64,000 nucleotides of DNA, taken from positions 124,001 to 188,000 of the forward strand of contig JACCFC020000002.1 in NCBI GenBank assembly GCA_020830965.2, in the 5' to 3' direction. Origin of the DNA: Neisseriaceae bacterium TC5R-5. GTDB lineage: Bacteria > Pseudomonadota > Gammaproteobacteria > Burkholderiales > Chromobacteriaceae. A program made the translations under genes and the position numbers. Below the pieces are notes generated by a model that had not been told where the DNA came from, did no database searches, and saw only the letters and a list, made by a program, of their open reading frames with translations. Positions 36,717 to 46,246 of the stretch are shown here, piece after piece (the stretch's first letter is position 1; each line of letters opens with the position of its first letter).

Positions 36717-38348
36717 TTACTCTAAACCCTTACTAGCCAAATAATCCTCATAATTACCAATATAATAGTCATACCCACCCTCACCATCTAGTTCTAAAAT
36801 ATGAGTCGCTAAAGAGCTGACAAACTGACGATCGTGAGAGACAAACAGCAACGTCCCTTTATATTTCTCCAAAGCCATATTAAGCGCCTCGATAGACTCC
36901 ATATCCATATGGTTGGTTGGCTCGTCCATAACCATTACGTTGGGTTTTTGCAAAATCAACTTCCCATACAGCATGCGGCCTTTTTCGCCACCAGAGAGCA
37001 CTTTAACTGGCTTACCTACTTCATCACCACCAAACAACAGTCGTCCTAAAGTACCACGGATGACCTGTTCATCATCCCCCTCCAAACCCCACTGCCGCAT
37101 CCATTCAGAGAGCGTGATCTCAGAATCAAATTCCACCTCATGATCCTGTGCAAAATACCCTAGCTGCGCTTTCTCCGCCCACTTAATCGTGCCGCTATCC
37201 GCGGATAGGCCATCAGCCAACACACTCTCAAAAGCACCCGCCAATAATTTTACTAAGGAAGTTTTCCCTGCACCATTAGGGCCAATAACAGCAAGACGAG
37301 CACCCGCTTCTAGAATAAAACTTAGATCACGGAACAGCACCTTAGTCGCATAGGCTTTGTTTAATGCACTGACCTCTACTGCCTGGCGATGCAGTTTAAA
37401 CTTCTCATCCATTTCAAAACGAATAAAAGGGCTTTGCCGGCTGGAAGGCTTGACTTCAACCATCTCCGATTTCAATTTATCAACTTGCTTCAAACGGGAA
37501 GTAGCCTGACGAGCCTTAGATTTGTTTGCAGAAAAGCGTGCCACAAACTCTTGCAACTCTTGAATACGCTCCTTTGCTTTGGAGTTCGAAGACAACTGCC
37601 GCTCACGGGCCTGTGAAGAAGCGATCATGTAGTCATCGTAATTACCGGGATAAATACGAATCGAGTTGTAATCGACATCAGCCATATGAGTACAGACCGA
37701 ATTTAAAAAGTGACGGTCATGTGAAATGATGATCATGGTGGAATTGCGCTCATTGAGCACATTTTCCAACCAGCGAATCGTATTGATATCCAGATTATTG
37801 GTGGGTTCGTCAAGTAATAGAATATCAGGGTCAGAAAAGAGGGCCTGAGCCAGTAACACACGCAGCTTCCAACCCGGCGCAACTTCGCTCATTGGCCCAG
37901 CGTGCTGCTCCAGAGGGATACCCGCGCCCAGCAGCAGCTCCCCTGCCCTCGCCTCTGCCGTATAACCCCCATACTCTGCAAACTTGGCTTCCAGCTCCGC
38001 TGCGTGCATATAATCATCTTCGCTAGCCTCGAGATTAGCGTAAATTGCATCACGCTCGCTCATCGCGGCCCACATCTCAACGTGGCCCATCATCACCACA
38101 TCAATAACACGTTGATCTTCATAGGCGAACTGATCTTGACGCAGCTTACCTAGTCGCAAACCATTTTCTATGGCCACTTCGCCACCGGTTTGCTCCAAAT
38201 CACCGCCTAAAATCTTCATGAAAGTAGATTTGCCAGAACCGTTCGCACCAATCAGTCCATAACGGTTGCCTTCGCCGAACTTGACGGAAACCTTCTCAAA
38301 TAGAGGTTTGGCGCCAAACTGCATAGTAATATTGCTTGTGGTTATCAC
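36717..38348 (-). CDS. ybiT: ABC-F family ATPase (YbiT type)
   Basis: A 543-residue soluble protein with two ABC ATPase domains and no membrane part. Seen are [11 protein letters not shown] and [10 protein letters not shown] (Walker A), [11 protein letters not shown] and [10 protein letters not shown] (Walker B), and the charged linker [15 protein letters not shown] between domains. The N-terminus [16 protein letters not shown] and ending [11 protein letters not shown] are close to E. coli YbiT. ABC-F proteins act on ribosomes. GTG 38348 is chosen because it aligns with the family start; the frame extends 31 codons upstream without similarity. Confidence 0.93.
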   Translation of the reverse strand: MITTSNITMQFGAKPLFEKVSVKFGEGNRYGLIGANGSGKSTFMKILGGDLEQTGGEVAIENGLRLGKLRQDQFAYEDQRVIDVVMMGHVEMWAAMSERDAIYANLEASEDDYMHAAELEAKFAEYGGYTAEARAGELLLGAGIPLEQHAGPMSEVAPGWKLRVLLAQALFSDPDILLLDEPTNNLDINTIRWLENVLNERNSTMIIISHDRHFLNSVCTHMADVDYNSIRIYPGNYDDYMIASSQARERQLSSNSKAKERIQELQEFVARFSANKSKARQATSRLKQVDKLKSEMVEVKPSSRQSPFIRFEMDEKFKLHRQAVEVSALNKAYATKVLFRDLSFILEAGARLAVIGPNGAGKTSLVKLLAGAFESVLADGLSADSGTIKWAEKAQLGYFAQDHEVEFDSEITLSEWMRQWGLEGDDEQVIRGTLGRLLFGGDEVGKPVKVLSGGEKGRMLYGKLILQKPNVMVMDEPTNHMDMESIEALNMALEKYKGTLLFVSHDRQFVSSLATHILELDGEGGYDYYIGNYEDYLASKGLE

Positions 38349-38462
38349 GCTTAGGGATCCTATCAGCCAAATGCTGTAAGTATCAGAAAAACGTAGGATT
38401 CTAGCACATGCTTGCTGACTTCCTGCGCTACTTAAGTTCATACAAAAAGGTAGTCATCCCTT

Positions 38463-38490
38463 TTGCCTACCTTGGGAATTCCGCTACAAT
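38463..38490 (+). promoter_or_regulatory. dapA: Candidate sigma-70 promoter of dapA
   Basis: TTGCCT (38463-38468) and TACAAT (38485-38490) are 16 bases apart, about 43 bases before the dapA ATG. Confidence 0.5.
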
Positions 38491-38532
38491 CTAGCGGTCT
38501 GAAAAATTTAAAATCACAAAATAGGTCAAACT

Positions 38533-39408
38533 ATGCTTACTGGTAGCTTAGTTGCTTTGGTCACACCAATGTCCGCTGATGGAACAGTTGACTACCAAGC
38601 ACTACAACAACTTGTTGAGTTTCATATTGAAAACGGCACCAACGGCATAGTCGCAGTTGGCACCACCGGCGAATCCGCTACGCTCACTGTAGAAGAACAC
38701 ATTGCTGTTGTTGAAGCTGTTGTTAAATTTGTAGCCGGCCGCATCAAAGTCATCTCCGGCGCCGGTGGTAACTCCACAGCAGAAGCCATTGAACTCACCG
38801 ATCTATCTGTAAAAGTTGGAGCGGATTACATTCTTTCCGTCGTCCCTTACTACAATAAGCCAACACAGGAAGGCTTATATCAACACTTTAAAACTATTGC
38901 TGACAACAGCAAACGACCAATCATTCTATACAACGTACCAGGCAGAACCATTGCCGACATGAGTAACCATACCGTACTGCGTCTGGCACAACACCCCAAT
39001 ATTATTGGCTTAAAAGATGCTACGGGTGATCTGGGCCGCGCTTGCGAGCTCATCGCCCAAGTCCCAGCAGACTTCGCTCTATATTCAGGTGATGATCCTA
39101 CTGGAATGGCTTTTATGCTGTGCGGTGGGCATGGAGTGATTTCGGTAACATCGAACATCGCCCCTAAACTCATGAATCAGCTGTGCCAAGCAGCCATAGG
39201 TGGCCATGCCAAACAGGCCCGCGAAATAAATGACCGGCTGCAAGGACTGCACAAGCAATTATTTTCCGAGCCTAACCCGATTCCAGCTAAGTGGGCCTTG
39301 GCCAAAATGAACAAAATCCCGGCAGGTATCCGCTTACCTCTTACTCCGCTTTCTGATTCCTGCTCCCCAGCAGTAGAAGCGGCAATGAAGCAAGCCGGTG
39401 TCCTTTGA
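38533..39408 (+). CDS. dapA: 4-hydroxy-tetrahydrodipicolinate synthase
   Basis: A 291-residue TIM-barrel aldolase of lysine and diaminopimelate synthesis. GTTGESATL near 43-51, the proton-relay tyrosines in PYYNKP and ILYNVPGRT (Tyr133), and the Schiff-base lysine in IIGLKDATGD (Lys161) are present. It precedes bamC by 20 bases, the same pair as in E. coli dapA-bamC. Confidence 0.97.
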   Translation: MLTGSLVALVTPMSADGTVDYQALQQLVEFHIENGTNGIVAVGTTGESATLTVEEHIAVVEAVVKFVAGRIKVISGAGGNSTAEAIELTDLSVKVGADYILSVVPYYNKPTQEGLYQHFKTIADNSKRPIILYNVPGRTIADMSNHTVLRLAQHPNIIGLKDATGDLGRACELIAQVPADFALYSGDDPTGMAFMLCGGHGVISVTSNIAPKLMNQLCQAAIGGHAKQAREINDRLQGLHKQLFSEPNPIPAKWALAKMNKIPAGIRLPLTPLSDSCSPAVEAAMKQAGVL

Positions 39409-39428
39409 TCTGAATATTGGGAGCACGC

Positions 39429-40538
39429 ATGAAACGAAGCACACTTACGGCAACAATATTGGCCACAAGTATTCTGGCTGCTTGTAGCGCACAGCAACCG
39501 CTTACAAAAAAGTTTGATTACCAATCAGAAAAGCCAAAGTTGAGTAACCCTTTGGAAGTACCGCCGGATCTAACGACACCGCAAACCCAGAATAAATACA
39601 ACATCCCTAGCACCGCAGCAGCATCCAGAACAGAAAACGTTACAACGAACAAGAATAGCAGTATCGCCATTCAACAGTTGAATAATATTCAGATGGAACG
39701 TGCCGGTACGCAACGTTGGCTATTAGTGAAAAGCTCATCACCTCAACAGCTTTGGCCCACCTTGAAAGCGTTCTGGCAGGACAATGGCTTCGTGATTAAA
39801 AGCGAAGAGCCTGAACTGGGCATAATGGAAACAGATTGGGCGGAAAATCGTGCCAAACTACCTAACGACGGCCTACGTAAATTACTGGAGACAGTCGGAC
39901 TAGGTAGCGTCTACTCTACAGGCGAACGTGACAGGTTTCGTATTCGCCTAGAAAAGAGCCAAGACGGCACCGAAGTTTACTTCTCACATCAAGGCATGGA
40001 AGAAGTCTACGCAAGCCAGGATAAGAGCAGCACAGTATGGCAGCCTCGAGCAGCCGACCCGGGACTGGAAGCCGAATTGCTAGGCCGCTTTATGATTCGC
40101 TTAGGCCTTACCGAAGAGAAGGCTAGAGACCAAGTTCAACAATCGCTTACTGCAGCCAACAAACCGCTTGATCCGATTATTGACGGTCAACTAGTCATTA
40201 ATGATTCTTTTGATCGAGCATGGCGCCGTGTTGGCCTGGCTTTGGATAGAGTTGGTCTGGTCGTTAGTGACCGGGATCGCTCACAAGGAGTCTATTTTGT
40301 TAAGCCTGCGAAAAACGAAACGGAAAAAAATGAGGGGGGTGGCTTCTGGTCAAGCTTGGCTTTCTGGAAAAGTGCGGACGGCAAAGCCGCCAAACCGAGT
40401 GAGCAAGAGTACCGCGTTCTGCTCCAGGAAAAAACCCAAGGTTCAACGAAAGTCGCTATTCAGGACAAACAGGGCAACACCTTATCAGACCCCTTTACTC
40501 AAGCTGCTCTGAAAAGACTGCAAACTGAATTGCAATAA
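39429..40538 (+). CDS. bamC: Outer-membrane assembly lipoprotein BamC
   Basis: A 369-residue lipoprotein (lipobox LAAC, Cys19) of the NlpB/DapX family. BamC is an accessory subunit of the BAM complex that inserts outer-membrane proteins. After an unstructured stretch with YQSEKPKLSNPLEVPPDLT (the segment that in E. coli binds BamD) come two helix-grip domains, one around QRWLLVKSSSPQQLWPTLKAFW and one around DSFDRAWRRVGLALDRVGL. ATG 39429 has GGGAG upstream. It is followed by a terminator. Confidence 0.92.
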   Translation: MKRSTLTATILATSILAACSAQQPLTKKFDYQSEKPKLSNPLEVPPDLTTPQTQNKYNIPSTAAASRTENVTTNKNSSIAIQQLNNIQMERAGTQRWLLVKSSSPQQLWPTLKAFWQDNGFVIKSEEPELGIMETDWAENRAKLPNDGLRKLLETVGLGSVYSTGERDRFRIRLEKSQDGTEVYFSHQGMEEVYASQDKSSTVWQPRAADPGLEAELLGRFMIRLGLTEEKARDQVQQSLTAANKPLDPIIDGQLVINDSFDRAWRRVGLALDRVGLVVSDRDRSQGVYFVKPAKNETEKNEGGGFWSSLAFWKSADGKAAKPSEQEYRVLLQEKTQGSTKVAIQDKQGNTLSDPFTQAALKRLQTELQ

Positions 40539-40562
40539 ATCAAGCAATGTATACTGATTAAG

Positions 40563-40585
40563 CCCGCTACCCAGCGGGTTTTTTT
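40563..40585 (+). terminator. Terminator of dapA-bamC
   Basis: CCCGCT and AGCGGG pair around a four-base loop, followed by seven T, 25 bases past the bamC stop. Confidence 0.9.
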
Positions 40586-40689
40586 AATTTGTTTGTTGCT
40601 TACACAATGCTTAAGCATTTTGTAACATTTTGTATATTTCTGAAATTATGTTGCGTTTATGATGAAATATTTACTTTTAACGACAAATA

Positions 40690-40715
40690 AAAAAACCGGC
40701 CTAAGCCGGTTCTTT
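40690..40715 (-). terminator. Terminator of the small lipoprotein gene
   Basis: On the minus strand ACCGGC and GCCGGT pair around a four-base loop and are followed by seven T. Confidence 0.87.
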
Positions 40716-40738
40716 TGTTACATACTTTGCAATCTCTA

Positions 40739-40936
40739 TTACTTAGCAGCAGATGCAGCAGGAGCAGAAGCTTCAGCAACAGGAGCAGAAGCAGCAGGAG
40801 CCTCAACAGCAGGAGCAGCTTCAGGAGCAGAAGCTTCAACAGCAGGAGCGGAAGCTTCTACAGGTGCTTCTGCTTTTTTACCGCAAGCGGACAAAGCAAC
40901 AGCTAGCAAAGCAGCAACAAGGAGCGACTGTTTCAT
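40739..40936 (-). CDS. Small Ala/Pro/Glu-rich repeat lipoprotein
   Basis: A 65-residue lipoprotein with a good signal and lipobox (VALSACGKK, Cys18). The mature part is an irregular repeat of EASAPA/EAPAAS units, about 45 residues of Ala, Pro, Glu, Ser and Val. It is probably extended and disordered. Similar tiny repeat lipoproteins are frequent in Neisseriales, but I know no function. The repeated codons make length variation likely. It is a single-gene unit with its own terminator. Confidence 0.75.
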   Translation of the reverse strand: MKQSLLVAALLAVALSACGKKAEAPVEASAPAVEASAPEAAPAVEAPAASAPVAEASAPAASAAK

Positions 40937-41203
40937 TTTTTCATTACCTTTGTGGATAAGTTGAACAAGACGTCAGTTATCGCCTGGATCTTGAAATAGG
41001 CCAAACGACTGAAAATCTATCAGCGCATAAATTGTATCACGAAAAAAAAGGCTGTGTAGGGGGGCTGAGCTCAAAAAACCCGCTTTACAGGAAATACTCT
41101 TCTGCAAAGCAACATCTACACAAAATCAATATATACGCTAGCGACTAAAAAACTATGCGATCTATACATCCTTTTTCTACCATCAGACATTTCTGTTGTT
41201 ATT

Positions 41204-42331
41204 TTACAACAAAGAAGAAAGGTGCCAATACCCCGACAAATAACCTTCATACAAACCAGGGCCCATACTTGATATGTAATGCTCAGGAGATAGTCGGCGC
41301 GTATTCGCAAAATATCGCCAGCAAACAAGATCAGTCAGCTCTGTAGCTAGGCACTCACCATTGCAATACACTTGCTCACCCTCAAGCAAAATCTGACTCT
41401 TACGATCTAAAACCAGTCCCTGCGATTCTAATTGCAGCAAAAACGTTTGCTCATCTAAGGGGCTCTCTGGGCTGTCATAAAAAACATGTGCCTTGGGTTC
41501 GGTAAGATAACGCCCCAGAAAATCACCAACAACCTGCCTATCCCAGCGAATTTGTTGTAACAAAGAACTCACCTGCTCCACCATCTCCTCGCTAATGCGC
41601 GCAGGATCCGCCTGCAATTGAAGATGTGGATCTGCATAGACGCCTTCTAGGCGTAGGTTGTCCTGTAAATACATCAAGAATTGATTCGCCAACTCCTGAG
41701 CAGGGGGAGCACGAAAACCTATCGAATAAGTCATACCCGACTCCAAAGCAACGCCGTAATGTGCGTACTTAGGAGGCAGGTACAGCATATCGCCGTGCTC
41801 AAGCACAAACTCTTGTTCTGTTCGAAAATCTTTCAGCACCCGAATTGGCGCATCTTCAATAAAGGCTTCATCATGCTGACTGGAAATTTGCCAGCGCTTA
41901 CGCCCGCCTACCTGTAGCAAAAAAACATCATAAGCATCAAAATGCGGCCCCACTGTCCCACCCGGTGGCGCATAACTAATCATCAAATCATCCAGTCTGG
42001 CATAGGGGATAAAGTTAAAGCGCCACAGAATTTCATCGATATGCGGTAAATGATGATTGACGCTCTGGACCAATAAGGTCCAATCGCTGGCAGCCAGCTT
42101 ACGCCAGCGTGCGGGACGAAATGGCCCGTGCTCCATCTGCCAGCGCCCCCGCCGATACTCAATCAAGCGCGACTCCACCTCCTCTTGCTGCGCCAATTCG
42201 GATAAAACACCAAAGTCTACCCACGGCCCCACGTCGGTTAACGCGCCCCGAATAAGTAAAGGTTTTTTATGCCAATATTCCTGCAAGAAATTCTCTGGGC
42301 TAAGGCCGCCCAATAATGTGGTGATATTCAT
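41204..42331 (-). CDS. roxA: Ribosomal oxygenase (JmjC/cupin, RoxA type)
   Basis: A 375-residue 2-oxoglutarate/Fe(II) oxygenase close to E. coli YcfD, which hydroxylates an arginine of ribosomal protein L16. The iron ligands are His130 and Asp132 (GPHFDAYDV) and His191 (KYAHYGVAL). The N-terminal HKKPLLIRGA and a C-terminal winged-helix-like part agree with the family in order and length. It is transcribed away from slyD. Confidence 0.9.
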   Translation of the reverse strand: MNITTLLGGLSPENFLQEYWHKKPLLIRGALTDVGPWVDFGVLSELAQQEEVESRLIEYRRGRWQMEHGPFRPARWRKLAASDWTLLVQSVNHHLPHIDEILWRFNFIPYARLDDLMISYAPPGGTVGPHFDAYDVFLLQVGGRKRWQISSQHDEAFIEDAPIRVLKDFRTEQEFVLEHGDMLYLPPKYAHYGVALESGMTYSIGFRAPPAQELANQFLMYLQDNLRLEGVYADPHLQLQADPARISEEMVEQVSSLLQQIRWDRQVVGDFLGRYLTEPKAHVFYDSPESPLDEQTFLLQLESQGLVLDRKSQILLEGEQVYCNGECLATELTDLVCWRYFANTRRLSPEHYISSMGPGLYEGYLSGYWHLSSLL

Positions 42332-42470
42332 AGTAGTTTCACGGGCTGATTAGCCTTGCAATGGTTTACAATGGCAAGCGCGCAATAATAGGCGCATTTT
42401 TTACTTGCGATGCCTGAAAGACTCGCTCTGGCTCACCAAGATTTTTACTTCCCTTCACGGACTTCTACAC

Positions 42471-42950
42471 ATGCAAATTGCCAAAAATACCGTTGTTACC
42501 CTCCATTACGAGATGTTCGACGTTGACAATAATCTTCTCGACAAAACTGAAGAGCCTATCAGCTATCTACACGGAGGCTACGACGGCATTTTTCCTCTGG
42601 TAGAAGAAGCTTTGCAAGGTAAAGCTATTGGCGATTCCGTTGAGGTCAAAATGTCATCAGACGATGCCTTCGGTGATCCGGATGAAGAACTGGTACGCCT
42701 AGAAGATTTAGAAGCTTTCCCTGCCGATGTAGAAATCGGCATGGTGTTCGAAGCTGACGATCCAGAAACCGGTGATGTGCTGCTGTTCCGTGTCGTCGAT
42801 ATCGTCGATGGCAAAGTAATGGTAGATGCCAATCACCCACTAGCTGGCCAAAGCCTCCGTTTTGTCGCCAAAGTCACCGAAGTGCGCAATGCCACTAGCG
42901 AAGAAATCACCCACGGCCACGCTCACGGTGAGCACGGACACCACCACTAA
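42471..42950 (+). CDS. slyD: FKBP-type peptidyl-prolyl isomerase SlyD
   Basis: A 159-residue SlyD-type protein. The FKBP part begins IAKNTVVTLHYEMFD, is interrupted by the chaperone insert (around AFPADVEIGMVFE), and ends in a His-rich tail HGHAHGEHGHHH that binds nickel and other metals. ATG 42471 fits the family start; the frame upstream is not similar. No strong ribosome site is visible. Confidence 0.95.
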   Translation: MQIAKNTVVTLHYEMFDVDNNLLDKTEEPISYLHGGYDGIFPLVEEALQGKAIGDSVEVKMSSDDAFGDPDEELVRLEDLEAFPADVEIGMVFEADDPETGDVLLFRVVDIVDGKVMVDANHPLAGQSLRFVAKVTEVRNATSEEITHGHAHGEHGHHH

Positions 42951-42970
42951 CACACCACACGCCAGGCAAG

Positions 42971-43735
42971 TTAATTTGCTTGGCGCGCCTTACCCGGGCG
43001 CAGCAGCTGCCAAAATGCGGTAGCAATCGCCACTATCACAATCAATAGACGCAGATAAAACTCCTCATGCAACACAGGCTGTCGCTGTAACCAGATCAGG
43101 TAAGTCAGCGTGACAAACAGCAGCCCCCACTGTGCCCGGCGTATCCACGTAACAGACCAATCATGTGGCCGAACCCAAAACAAGGCCAAACGCATGACAG
43201 TCCATCCCGCCAGCGCCCCAGCTAACACATCTACCGGCCAATGTACGCCAATGGCAAGCCGTGACAGCATGATCAACACCGCCGCTAACACCAGCACCAG
43301 CCCGCGACGCCAGATACCAGAAAAATACAGGAAGGTCGCTATCATCGCTGCTGCCATCGCATGCCCAGAGGGAAAAGAACCGCTAGACGGCAGCGTATCC
43401 AATAGCTGTACCGAGCCAGCGGGCAACACCAGCGGTGGCCTAGGTTCAGCAAATCCCGCTTTCAATGCAATCGCTAAAAAGGTAGCGCTGACACAGGCAA
43501 ATAGCAGAGCAGGCAATCGTTCAGTCCGCAACCAGCTTAAAGTAAATAACAACGCCAACATCGTCGGCCATTCACCCCAGGCACTCACCAAGCGCCAAAA
43601 CACCGCAGGAAGTACGCGTGCTGCTTGGTGCAACGCTAAAAACAAGGCCTGATTCCAAGCTGGGTTTAACAACAAGGTGGCGATTAAAGGCAATAAGATA
43701 AAAACCGGCCAGGCACAACGAAGTGATTTCATCAT
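42971..43735 (-). CDS. PAP2-family membrane phosphatase
   Basis: A 254-residue protein with about six membrane segments. The three PAP2 signature blocks are present: KAGFAEPRP (KxxxxxxRP), PSGHA, and SRLAIGVHWPVDVLAG (SRxxxxxHxxxD). It probably removes a phosphate from a lipid such as undecaprenyl diphosphate or phosphatidic acid; the substrate is not known. The start was placed at 43735, 7 bases beyond the prmC stop; the frame extends upstream inside prmC. Confidence 0.88.
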   Translation of the reverse strand: MMKSLRCAWPVFILLPLIATLLLNPAWNQALFLALHQAARVLPAVFWRLVSAWGEWPTMLALLFTLSWLRTERLPALLFACVSATFLAIALKAGFAEPRPPLVLPAGSVQLLDTLPSSGSFPSGHAMAAAMIATFLYFSGIWRRGLVLVLAAVLIMLSRLAIGVHWPVDVLAGALAGWTVMRLALFWVRPHDWSVTWIRRAQWGLLFVTLTYLIWLQRQPVLHEEFYLRLLIVIVAIATAFWQLLRPGKARQAN

Positions 43736-43742
43736 AAGAGAG

Positions 43743-44561
43743 TTAATTTTCTTTTCTAGCAATCGTGACACGATCCAAACCAGCCAGATCAACAAGGGTT
43801 TGCACGCTCCCCCATTGAGTGGCCGCAAATAGCTGACGCACCGCAGAGCCCTGATCATAACCATGCTCCAGCATTAACCAGCCACCAATAGACAAATGCG
43901 CGGGTGCACCCGCAATAATCTGACGTAGACAAACCAAGCCGTCGGCACCATCTGTTAACGCCATTGAGGGTTCATAACGTAGATCCCCTAGCGTCAAATG
44001 ATGGTCGTCATGACGGATATAAGGTGGGTTAGACATAATTAAATCAAATTCAAACTGTTCAGGAAGCGCCTGATACCAGCTACCCTGATAAAACGCTACT
44101 TTGGCCCCCAACCCTCGGGCATTCGCCTGCGCTACCTGAAGCGCCTCGGCCGATAAGTCCACTGCCATCACTTGGCAGTGAGGTGCTTCCAGCGCCAAAC
44201 TTACCGCCAACACACCGCTGCCCGTCCCCAGATCCAGCACCCGGCTGCCCGGTTTAGTCGTGTGGAGCAAAGCCGCTTCTAGCAAATGTTCGGTTTCCGG
44301 ACGAGGAATCAGTACCGCCGGACTGAGCCGAAACGAGCGCCCATAAAACTCACTCTCACCTAATAAATAGGCAATCGGCTCACCATTCAGACGGCGTTGT
44401 ACCAGTTGTTGAAAAAAATGGGCCTGCTCATGGCTTAAACTCTGCTCGGGATGAGCCAATAAATAAGCATGAGTCAAACCGGGTATCACATGCTGTAGCA
44501 GCATTCGACACTCTAAACGCGGCAAAGGGTAAAGACGAAGAGCTTGCGCTAGAGTCAACAT
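43743..44561 (-). CDS. prmC: Release factor glutamine methyltransferase
   Basis: A 272-residue SAM-dependent enzyme that methylates the GGQ glutamine of release factors. The SAM motif VLDLGTGSG spans 108-116 and the catalytic NPPY spans 178-181. LLGESEFYGRSF and VLIPRPETE are family signatures. It follows mgtE by three bases, not next to prfA as in many species. Confidence 0.94.
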   Translation of the reverse strand: MLTLAQALRLYPLPRLECRMLLQHVIPGLTHAYLLAHPEQSLSHEQAHFFQQLVQRRLNGEPIAYLLGESEFYGRSFRLSPAVLIPRPETEHLLEAALLHTTKPGSRVLDLGTGSGVLAVSLALEAPHCQVMAVDLSAEALQVAQANARGLGAKVAFYQGSWYQALPEQFEFDLIMSNPPYIRHDDHHLTLGDLRYEPSMALTDGADGLVCLRQIIAGAPAHLSIGGWLMLEHGYDQGSAVRQLFAATQWGSVQTLVDLAGLDRVTIARKEN

Positions 44562-44564
44562 GAT

Positions 44565-46007
44565 TTACAACAGGAAAAACGTGGCTAAGCCAAGGAAAAT
44601 AAAGAAACCACCGGAATCGGTACAGGCGGTGATCAATACGCTGGAACCCAAAGCTGGATCACGGCCAAACTTTTGCATCAAGCAAGGAATCAGTACCCCC
44701 ATAGTAGCCGCTAGCATCAAATTAAGCGTCATGGCCGCCAACATTACCAGTCCAAGAGAAACACTACCATACAAAAGGCTGGCCACTAAACCGATCACAC
44801 CACCCCACACCAAACCATTAATGATGCTTACCCCCAACTCCTTGCGCCACAAACGCCAAGCCTGATTCAACTGCATCTGGCCCATAGCCAAAGAACGGAC
44901 AATCATCGTGATCGTCTGATTACCGGAATTACCACCAATTCCCGCCACAATCGGCATCAACGCGGCCAAAGCCACCAACTGTGCGATTGAACTTTCAAAT
45001 ACCCCAATCACTCGAGAGGCCACAAATGCGGTACAAAGATTAATCGCCAACCAAGCCCAGCGGTTTTTTACCGAATCCATCACCGGCGCAAACAAATCCT
45101 CTTCTTCTTTCAAACCCGCCAGATTCAACATATCGCTATCGGACTCTTCACGAATCACATCGACCATCTCATCTACCGTCAAGCGCCCGATCAGCTTACC
45201 TGCCGCATCGACCACCGGCGCTGTCACCAAGTCATAGCGCTCAAACGCCAAAGCCGCCTCCACTGCCTCCTCATCTGGGCGAAAACTCACCACCTCGGTT
45301 GCCATGATCTCCCCGACCATCGCCTCCGGATCAGACACCAGCAATTTACGTATCGGCAAAACCCCTTTGAGGACACCTATATCATCAATGACAAAAATTT
45401 TGTCGGTCTGCAGCGGTAGCTCATCAAAGCGACGCAGATAGCGCAATACCACCTCACAACTCACATCTGCACGGATTTTGACCTGATCAAAATCCATCAG
45501 CGCGCCCACCTTATCCTCGCCATAAGACAAAGCGGATTGCAGCTGAGCACGCTCCTCCTCATTCAAACCACCCATCACCTCAGACACCACCTGCTTGGGC
45601 AGATCGGGAGCCAGCTCGGCCAACTCCTCGGTATCCAAAGGCTCTAAAGCTGCCACCAACTCATGCGGGTTCATCGACTCAATCAGCGTCTCACGTACCG
45701 CGTCAGATACTTCCAACAAGATGTCACCATCCTGATCGGCTTTGACCAAATCCCATACCAGCAATCGATCTTCTAAAGGTAATGCCTCCAGAATGTGAGC
45801 GATGTCAGCCGGGTGCAGTTGACCCAACTTAAGCTGCAGCTCCGAAAAAACCTGCGCATGATCGACAGACTCTAACTCAGGAGCCTGCTCCTGCGGTGCT
45901 GAACCGGACGAATCTTCAAACTGATGATGGCGCTCAATTAAACGCCATACCTCCTGCAGGTTTCCCTGCAAACGAGCGCTGGTTTGTTGTTTATCGACAA
46001 CTATCAT
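44565..46007 (-). CDS. mgtE: Magnesium transporter MgtE
   Basis: A 480-residue MgtE channel. The N domain of helical repeats (HPADIAHILEALPLEDRL, DLPKQVVSEVMGGL), two CBS domains (region VGEIMATEVVSFRPDEEAVEAALAF in outline), and five C-terminal membrane helices with IAGIGGNSGNQT-like sequence are present. ATG 46007 has AGGAG seven bases upstream; longer frames at 46184 are unlikely. It is first gene of mgtE-prmC-PAP2. Confidence 0.94.
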   Translation of the reverse strand: MIVVDKQQTSARLQGNLQEVWRLIERHHQFEDSSGSAPQEQAPELESVDHAQVFSELQLKLGQLHPADIAHILEALPLEDRLLVWDLVKADQDGDILLEVSDAVRETLIESMNPHELVAALEPLDTEELAELAPDLPKQVVSEVMGGLNEEERAQLQSALSYGEDKVGALMDFDQVKIRADVSCEVVLRYLRRFDELPLQTDKIFVIDDIGVLKGVLPIRKLLVSDPEAMVGEIMATEVVSFRPDEEAVEAALAFERYDLVTAPVVDAAGKLIGRLTVDEMVDVIREESDSDMLNLAGLKEEEDLFAPVMDSVKNRWAWLAINLCTAFVASRVIGVFESSIAQLVALAALMPIVAGIGGNSGNQTITMIVRSLAMGQMQLNQAWRLWRKELGVSIINGLVWGGVIGLVASLLYGSVSLGLVMLAAMTLNLMLAATMGVLIPCLMQKFGRDPALGSSVLITACTDSGGFFIFLGLATFFLL

Positions 46008-46246
46008 GCTATCTCCTAGCACCCAAGAGGCGTGCACCATCTCAGCCGTTTCCGGCAATGGTTCATTCGCGCTTATATCAATAGAAAGGGGATAAAACCA
46101 TGTGCACCGACCTGCATAATGACAGCCACGCAAGCCAAGCGAAAAAGGGGGCGATTGTAGCATGTCAGCCAGAAGCTGCTCCACCGCCCTTCATTGAAGA
46201 ATAGCAGCATAAAAGACCAATAATGCCCGTAGATAAAGCCGCCTAG

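Noticed and set aside
36538-36744. A 68-codon open frame on the plus strand.
   Set aside because: It crosses the ABC-F terminator and has no ribosome site or protein-like composition.
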